A DNA stretch of 10,871 bases from Flavobacteriaceae bacterium UBA6268 (GTDB taxonomy: Bacteria; Bacteroidota; Bacteroidia; Flavobacteriales; Flavobacteriaceae). A program made the translations under genes and the position numbers. Each line of letters opens with the position of its first letter. Within the stretch, counting starts at the first letter, position 1. Positions 6,617 through 10,871 of this stretch are shown one piece after another. Under the pieces are notes generated by a model. The model was given only the letters and a program-made list of their open reading frames with translations, did not search any database and was not told where the DNA came from. The stretch is from assembly GCA_002440705.1 (NCBI GenBank), contig DJVA01000046.1:1-10871 (forward strand), given 5' to 3'.

Positions 6617-6643
6617 AAAAGCCTCCCATTGGGAGGCTTTTTA
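6615..6643. terminator. Bidirectional intrinsic terminator
   Basis: A perfect stem GCCTCCC (6621-6627) and GGGAGGC (6631-6637) has a 3-nt loop. It is flanked by six A residues on the left and five T residues on the right, so both strands give a hairpin followed by a U tract. It serves the small membrane-protein gene (the hairpin begins within its stop codon region) and the convergent M49 peptidase gene ending at 6662. Confidence 0.93.
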
Positions 6644-6661
6644 ATTACACACTTATAACCC

Positions 6662-8689
6662 TTACAGGTTCGAATAATTTTTACTGTAATTCAACATCTG
6701 CTCCTCAAAGGTGGCAGGTTGTTCAATGGTGAAACCGGTAATCTCACCGTTCTCATCCATGGTAGGTACCAAAACGGGGTTTACAAAACCGCTGTAAGGA
6801 GGCTGGGTAAATTGCTTGTTGCGCTCCAACACCTCCGCATGAAGGGCTTGGTCTACCTTCACTCCATAATTCTCTACCAGGTTCTTGGCGGCTTCGTAAT
6901 CGCCCTCACTGGTCATACGCTGGGTTTCTTTCAACAGTTCTCCAAAAATGTCACGCAGCTTCATGTAGTCGTTGATGTTGTAATAGGTCTTGCCATCACG
7001 GGTCACTTTTTCGATCACGTTATCAGCCTGGCCTTTTTCAAAAGCCCAAGCACTCACCCACTGGCGGTTGCGCATGTGGGCTTCCTCTACATCATCGCCC
7101 AAATTCAAACGCACCAACTGTGCCATTAAGCCGTTGCGGATGTAACGGTCGTAGGCTGCCTTCCCGGTCTCTTCCCAATTATCGGTTAAGCCCAGTTCCT
7201 GAATTTTTGGATCCATCAAATAATACAGTCCAAAGAGGTCGGCACGCCCTTCCTCAATAGTGCTTTTGTAACTTTTCAAGGTTTCCTTGGGGGTTCCCAC
7301 CCCTTGGTTGATCTGCCCCGAAGCATGGCCCAGCACTTCGTGCATGGCCGTGTGCAATTTACTGGACAAGGAGCCGTACTTTTCTGCACGCGCAATTTCT
7401 TCCTCGTCGTTGGCAAATTCCTTTAGGCGGTCCGAACCTGAAGCATTTTCATAAGAAGCAATGATGTTCCCCAAAGACACCGATTTACTACCGTGCTTCT
7501 GGCGGATCCAGTTGTTGTTGGGCAAATTGACCCCAATGGGTGTACTGGGGGAAGCGTCACCAGCCTCTCCTGCTACAATCACGGTTTTATAGGAAACCCC
7601 GGTTACTTTTGCTTTTTTGTGTTCCGGCATTAAAGGGGAATTGTCCTCAAACCACTGGGCTTCCTTGGAAAGCACCGCCATTTTTTGGGACATATCAAAG
7701 TCCTTGATCTGTACAATGGTTTCGTAAGACCCTTTATAGCCTTTGGGATCGTTGTACACTTCAATGAAGCCATTGATCCAATCAATATTACCATCGGTAG
7801 AAGTGGCCCAAGCTATGGCATATTGGTCCCAGGTGTGCAAATCGCCGGTTTTGTAATATGCAATCAAAAGCTCAATGGCCTTGGCTTGCTTTTCATTTTC
7901 GGCCACGCCATGGGCTTTTTCCAACCATCCAATAATTTTATCGATGGCAGCTCCGTACAAACCACCACTCTTGTACACCTGCTCTACCAATTTGCCATTC
8001 TCCTTCACCAACTTGGTATTCAGTCCAATTTCAATGGGCTCATCCTTATCTACTTTCATGGCTCCATAATACGCTTCCACCTCGGCAGTAGTTACATCGG
8101 GGCCGTAGAAATTGATGGCACTTTCCTTTACGATATCGGCATCCTTGCTCAAATTCACCTTCTTGGTATCGGCATCGCTAAAGATGGCTTCAAAAGCATC
8201 ATCTTCCAAAGTAGTGCGTGTTTCAGCCAACAAACCTTGTAGGTATTCCCGATCGAAAGCCGGCTTCATTTTATCGTTGCTGTAATGGTGGTGGATTCCA
8301 TTGGAAAACCACACCCTTTTTAAATAGGTTTCAAAGTTTTTCCAGTCGTCGGTGGTTTTATCACCTTGGTAATTCGCATACACATTTTCCAAGGCTTTAC
8401 GAATGGCAAGGTTGTAACGGTAGTTTTGCGACCACATAATGTCGCGACCTTCCAGCCCAGCTTGGGTAAGGTAATACACTAATTTTTGTTCGTTCAGGGA
8501 AAGTTCGTCAAAACCTGGAATCTGGTACCGCAGTACCTGAATATCGGCAAATTGGTCTACCACATATTCAAAATCGTCTGTTTTTTGATCCATGGAATCC
8601 GCTACTTCCGGCTCACTCGTTTTGCCATCTCCGCAAGAAGCAAATAAAAAACCGCCTAGTGCTAAGGCGTAAAAAAATGTATGTTTCAT
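6662..8689 (-). CDS. M49-family zinc metallopeptidase lipoprotein (dipeptidyl-peptidase III type)
   Basis: Predicted zinc exopeptidase of family M49, which removes N-terminal dipeptides. The catalytic signature is HEVLGH (His450, Glu451, His455) followed by EEGRAD (479-484), where Glu480 is the likely third zinc ligand. The GYKGSYET segment (317-324) is also typical of the family. Translation from the ATG at 8689 gives 675 residues, matching the known length of Bacteroides thetaiotaomicron DPP III. The start is supported by a lipoprotein signal peptide with lipobox FASC (acylated Cys19). A longer reading to 8764 would add 25 unlikely residues that begin upstream of the predicted promoter. The lipobox places the enzyme in the envelope, where it would act on imported or periplasmic peptides. 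The cysteine found in the B. thetaiotaomicron HECLGH motif is replaced by valine. Databases may mislabel such proteins as dihydrofolate reductase. Confidence 0.93.
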   Translation of the reverse strand: MKHTFFYALALGGFLFASCGDGKTSEPEVADSMDQKTDDFEYVVDQFADIQVLRYQIPGFDELSLNEQKLVYYLTQAGLEGRDIMWSQNYRYNLAIRKALENVYANYQGDKTTDDWKNFETYLKRVWFSNGIHHHYSNDKMKPAFDREYLQGLLAETRTTLEDDAFEAIFSDADTKKVNLSKDADIVKESAINFYGPDVTTAEVEAYYGAMKVDKDEPIEIGLNTKLVKENGKLVEQVYKSGGLYGAAIDKIIGWLEKAHGVAENEKQAKAIELLIAYYKTGDLHTWDQYAIAWATSTDGNIDWINGFIEVYNDPKGYKGSYETIVQIKDFDMSQKMAVLSKEAQWFEDNSPLMPEHKKAKVTGVSYKTVIVAGEAGDASPSTPIGVNLPNNNWIRQKHGSKSVSLGNIIASYENASGSDRLKEFANDEEEIARAEKYGSLSSKLHTAMHEVLGHASGQINQGVGTPKETLKSYKSTIEEGRADLFGLYYLMDPKIQELGLTDNWEETGKAAYDRYIRNGLMAQLVRLNLGDDVEEAHMRNRQWVSAWAFEKGQADNVIEKVTRDGKTYYNINDYMKLRDIFGELLKETQRMTSEGDYEAAKNLVENYGVKVDQALHAEVLERNKQFTQPPYSGFVNPVLVPTMDENGEITGFTIEQPATFEEQMLNYSKNYSNL

Positions 8690-8711
8690 GTTCTGGTTGT
8701 TAAAATTCGAA

Positions 8712-8738
8712 CAAAGGTAACAAATAATCGGCTGGCAA
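8712..8738 (-). promoter_or_regulatory. Promoter of the M49 peptidase gene
   Basis: Read leftward, a perfect -7 box TACCTTTG (complement of 8712-8719) is preceded by a TTG (complement of 8736-8738) at 16-bp spacing. The expected transcript start near 8706 leaves about 17 nt to the ATG at 8689 and excludes the longer reading from 8764. Confidence 0.6.
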
Positions 8739-8771
8739 CCCATACCCATAGCGTTAAAGGACATTTTTGAC

Positions 8772-8779
8772 TATCTTCG
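8772..8779 (+). promoter_or_regulatory. Probable -7 box of the SRPBCC-crcB promoter
   Basis: TATCTTCG matches TAnnTTTG at seven of eight positions (one T to C change). It lies 24 nt before the ATG at 8804, the same distance seen for other promoters here. No -33 element at proper spacing is visible. Confidence 0.4.
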
Positions 8780-8803
8780 TAATGCAAACCAACACATCGC
8801 CTT

Positions 8804-9880
8804 ATGAAAATCTTCAAATACCTCTTGTTCTTGTTGCTCATTGTCATCATTGCCGGTGCCGTGTATTTTGGAACCAAGGATGGCCACTTCGATGTTGCCG
8901 CTTCCAAAACCATGCAAGCTCCGGTCTCTCTGGTTTTTCAACAAGCCAACGATTACAAAAATTGGCCTGAATGGGGACCCTGGAAGGAAAACGATCCCAA
9001 CATGCAGGTGCAACTCAACGAACAGACCGCAGGCGAGGGCGCATCTTATTCCTGGACCAGCGAGGAAGAAGGCGACGGTTCCATGAAAACGCTGGCCGTG
9101 GTCGAAAACGATTCCATCATTCAACAAATAACCTTCAAGACGCCTATAGGCGACAGTCAAAGTGAGGTGTACTGGAAGTTTGATGCCAAAGACCCTGGCA
9201 CTACCGAAGTGACTTGGGGCATGCGGGGCGAGCAGTCCTTTATGGAAAAAGTATTTATGGCCTTCCAAAGCGATCCCTTCGATACCATGTTAAAAACGAT
9301 GTTCGAAAAAGGGTTGTCCAACATGGATGAAAGGGTCCAGGAAGCAATGAATGCCTACACCATTACCTTGGATGGAGTGAAAGACTATGGCGGTGGTTAC
9401 TACCTCTACACCACTGCGGCCAGCAAAATAGACCAGTTGAGTGAGAAAATGGGCCCTATGTTGGGAAAAGTCTATGGCTTTGCACAACAAAACCACATTA
9501 CTATGGCGGGCGCCCCTTTTACATTGTACAACCAATGGGACGAGGTTAACGGCACTACCATTTTTTCAGCCGCCCTTCCCGTAAGCGAGAAAATTGTCAT
9601 TACGGAAGGCGATGTGCTTTGTGGCTACATGCCCCCGCTTACGGCCGTAAAGGCCACCTTGAAGGGCAAGTACGACCACCTTCAGGAAACCTACCAAAAG
9701 GTACAGGACTATATTCATGAAAATAACCGCATCATCGATCCGGCCAACCCTCCTTTTGAAGTGTATGCCAACGATCCAGGGGAAGTACCCAATCCTGCCG
9801 ATTGGCTCACCGAAGTGTACATGCCTGTATTCAAGGATTTGAGAAGCAACCACCCCATCATCAACGAAAATAGCAACTAA
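8804..9880 (+). CDS. Membrane-anchored SRPBCC (polyketide cyclase-like) plus GyrI-like effector-binding protein
   Basis: A 358-residue two-domain protein of unknown function. One N-terminal hydrophobic helix (about 5-23) anchors it, with the rest probably outside the cytoplasmic membrane. Residues about 30-180 resemble an SRPBCC/START-like ligand-binding domain of the polyketide cyclase 2 type, with the typical opening NDYKNWPEWGPW (49-60) and the strand with EVTWGM (135-140). Residues about 195-345 resemble the GyrI-like/AraC effector-binding domain, which binds small hydrophobic molecules. There is no DNA-binding domain, so this is not a classical regulator. Two pocket domains in one anchored protein suggest sensing or carriage of a hydrophobic ligand, which is inference. 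Its stop codon is followed directly by the crcB ATG, so the two are surely co-transcribed. Confidence 0.85.
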   Translation: MKIFKYLLFLLLIVIIAGAVYFGTKDGHFDVAASKTMQAPVSLVFQQANDYKNWPEWGPWKENDPNMQVQLNEQTAGEGASYSWTSEEEGDGSMKTLAVVENDSIIQQITFKTPIGDSQSEVYWKFDAKDPGTTEVTWGMRGEQSFMEKVFMAFQSDPFDTMLKTMFEKGLSNMDERVQEAMNAYTITLDGVKDYGGGYYLYTTAASKIDQLSEKMGPMLGKVYGFAQQNHITMAGAPFTLYNQWDEVNGTTIFSAALPVSEKIVITEGDVLCGYMPPLTAVKATLKGKYDHLQETYQKVQDYIHENNRIIDPANPPFEVYANDPGEVPNPADWLTEVYMPVFKDLRSNHPIINENSN

Positions 9881-10249
9881 ATGAAGGTGCTCGTGGTTTT
9901 CTTGGGGGGCGGACTAGGAAGTGTACTTCGTTACCTCTTTGGAAAATTTTTGAACGATCCCATTTCGGGGACGCCCTACGGAACCCTTGCGGCCAATATT
10001 TTAGGAAGCTTGTTGATTGGGTTCATTTTGGGCTGGGCCGCCAAGCAAGAAGCTATTTCCCAGCACACCTTGCTGTTGCTCACCACTGGTTTTTGCGGTG
10101 GGTTCACCACCTTTTCCACTTTTGTATACGAAAACCACGTGTTTTTAAAGAGTGGGGCCTTTGGGGTCCTGGCCCTGTACACGATTGCTAGTTTTGTATT
10201 GGCATTTCTAGCGGTGTTCTTGGGGGTATGGTTGGTCCGGTTTTTTTAG
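9881..10249 (+). CDS. crcB: Fluoride channel FluC/CrcB
   Basis: Small membrane channel that exports fluoride and protects enolase and pyrophosphatase from inhibition. The 122-residue length is normal. Four hydrophobic segments are visible (about 2-20, 35-53, 62-82, 94-118). Family motifs are GGGLGSVLRY (9-18), GTLAANILGSLLIGF (34-48) with the pore-lining Asn39, and TTGFCGGFTTFSTF (68-81) with the phenylalanine-box residues and the central sodium-site loop. Family members work as antiparallel dual-topology homodimers, and a single gene copy here fits that arrangement. Its ATG follows the stop codon of the SRPBCC/GyrI gene with no gap, implying translational coupling. No fluoride riboswitch is visible before either gene. 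Its TAG stop overlaps the TAA of the convergent DUF1684 gene. Confidence 0.96.
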   Translation: MKVLVVFLGGGLGSVLRYLFGKFLNDPISGTPYGTLAANILGSLLIGFILGWAAKQEAISQHTLLLLTTGFCGGFTTFSTFVYENHVFLKSGAFGVLALYTIASFVLAFLAVFLGVWLVRFF

Positions 10250-10857
10250 TGGGGCCCAAAATCCTTAACCCCGGCTTCTATACGAACGGCTAAATCATTC
10301 TCTTCTGGGGGAATAGGGCACGAATACCGATGATTGTAGGCACAATAAGGATTGTACGCCTTGTTGAAATCGATGACGAGGATTGCTCCCTCGGGGATGG
10401 TCACATCTAAAAAACGACCGCCACCGTACGATCCATCACCACTGGTTAAATCGGTGAAAGGCAAAAAAAGTTGGTCGCCATACTTTTCGGGATCGCCATA
10501 GGAATTTGTGCTTTTGTACAAAGTTAAGCGAAACGGTTGGCCATCAATCGCAAAATGGGCTTCCCCATACTTTACATATTCTGGAAGGCGCTCCGTCGTG
10601 GTTTTCATCAAAAAAGGCTTTTCGTTGGGCGTCCGGATAAATTGTGCTTCCACCCGATACTTTAAATCGATGGGATAAAACTCCAACCCCTTAAAGACCC
10701 TAAAATCCTTTGCGGTAAGGATGGTTGTTTCAGGATTGGTAAATTCCTCGTTAAGCTTCGTTTGGGCCTCCTTGGCTTCCTGAAACCAGTTGGCATCACT
10801 TTGAGCCTGTGCCCCAATGGAAAACAACCCTATAAAAATGATCAAATACCGTTGCAT
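10246..10857 (-). CDS. Secreted DUF1684 protein
   Basis: Exported protein of unknown function. The 203-residue product has a Sec signal peptide (1-18, cleavage likely after AQA at 16-18) with no lipobox. The remainder is a DUF1684 domain, recognised by the strand GGRFLDV (146-152) and the highly conserved stretch DFNKAYNPYCAYNHRYSCPI (163-182), with Cys172 and Cys180 in a C-x7-C arrangement that could form a disulfide or metal site. The start is the ATG at 10857, which gives a complete signal peptide; only 14 nt of upstream sequence lie in the window, so its promoter cannot be seen. It converges on crcB, and the last 4 bp of the two genes overlap. No terminator lies between them. Confidence 0.92.
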   Translation of the reverse strand: MQRYLIIFIGLFSIGAQAQSDANWFQEAKEAQTKLNEEFTNPETTILTAKDFRVFKGLEFYPIDLKYRVEAQFIRTPNEKPFLMKTTTERLPEYVKYGEAHFAIDGQPFRLTLYKSTNSYGDPEKYGDQLFLPFTDLTSGDGSYGGGRFLDVTIPEGAILVIDFNKAYNPYCAYNHRYSCPIPPEENDLAVRIEAGVKDFGPH

Positions 10858-10871
10858 GAAAATAATTTCCC

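Noticed and set aside
7685..8242. Long open frame (185 codons) opposite the M49 gene
   Set aside because: It is antisense to a clearly conserved coding region, has no recognisable domain, and is explained by codon bias of the real gene.
8690..8764. 25-residue N-terminal extension of the M49 peptidase
   Set aside because: It would hide the lipoprotein signal peptide and spans the promoter itself; the ATG at 8689 gives a classical signal peptide and the known family length.
8690..8803. Fluoride riboswitch upstream of the SRPBCC-crcB pair
   Set aside because: The predicted leader is only about 19 nt, far too short for the aptamer, and no crcB-motif sequence is recognisable.
8771..9268. Open frame of 165 codons on the minus strand opposite the SRPBCC gene
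   Set aside because: It overlaps a recognised domain on the other strand, runs through both divergent promoters, and resembles no family.

Overview
The window looks like chromosomal core sequence from a member of the Bacteroidota, most likely a marine Flavobacteriaceae (Muricauda/Allomuricauda-like, though the genus is a guess). The evidence is the Bacteroidota -7 box (TAnnTTTG) 12-25 nt upstream of several start codons, lipoproteins with short lipoboxes, a DnaJ with the reduced zinc domain I associate with flavobacteria, an M49 peptidase of Bacteroides type, and families largely at home in this phylum (DUF4920, DUF1684, stand-alone MnmD). I see no mobile element, CRISPR array, rRNA, tRNA or riboswitch. 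No gene-free stretch is longer than about 150 bases.

Layout from left to right. (1) 33-1756: a leftward grpE-dnaJ heat-shock operon with a promoter containing repeated TGACATTT-like motifs and a hairpin terminator. (2) 1906-2630: a rightward YceI-family lipoprotein gene with its own promoter and a strong GC-rich terminator. (3) 2629-4802: a leftward run made of a DUF4920 lipoprotein, the tRNA methyltransferase mnmD (GTG start, 1-nt gap) and a TIGR01777-type NAD(P)-dependent epimerase. (4) 4910-5980: rightward ilvE, a branched-chain aminotransferase, which abuts (5) 5981-6367, a leftward MazG-like pyrophosphohydrolase. (6) 6428-6616: a rightward 62-residue two-helix membrane protein. It shares a bidirectional terminator with (7) 6662-8689, a leftward M49 (dipeptidyl-peptidase III-type) lipoprotein. 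(8) 8804-10249: a rightward pair made of a membrane-anchored SRPBCC plus GyrI-like protein and the fluoride channel crcB/fluC, with no base between them. (9) 10246-10857: a leftward secreted DUF1684 protein whose stop codon overlaps that of crcB.

Functionally this is a mosaic of housekeeping genes: protein folding (GrpE, DnaJ), tRNA wobble modification (MnmD), branched-chain amino acid metabolism (IlvE), nucleotide-pool cleaning (MazG-like), fluoride export (FluC), peptide turnover (M49) and several exported proteins of unknown role. I found no clearly novel multi-gene system. The points most worth a second look are the paired loss of zinc centre I in DnaJ, the repeats in the grpE promoter, the zero-gap SRPBCC/GyrI-crcB pair, the Cys-to-Val change in the M49 zinc motif and the uncharacterised small membrane protein.
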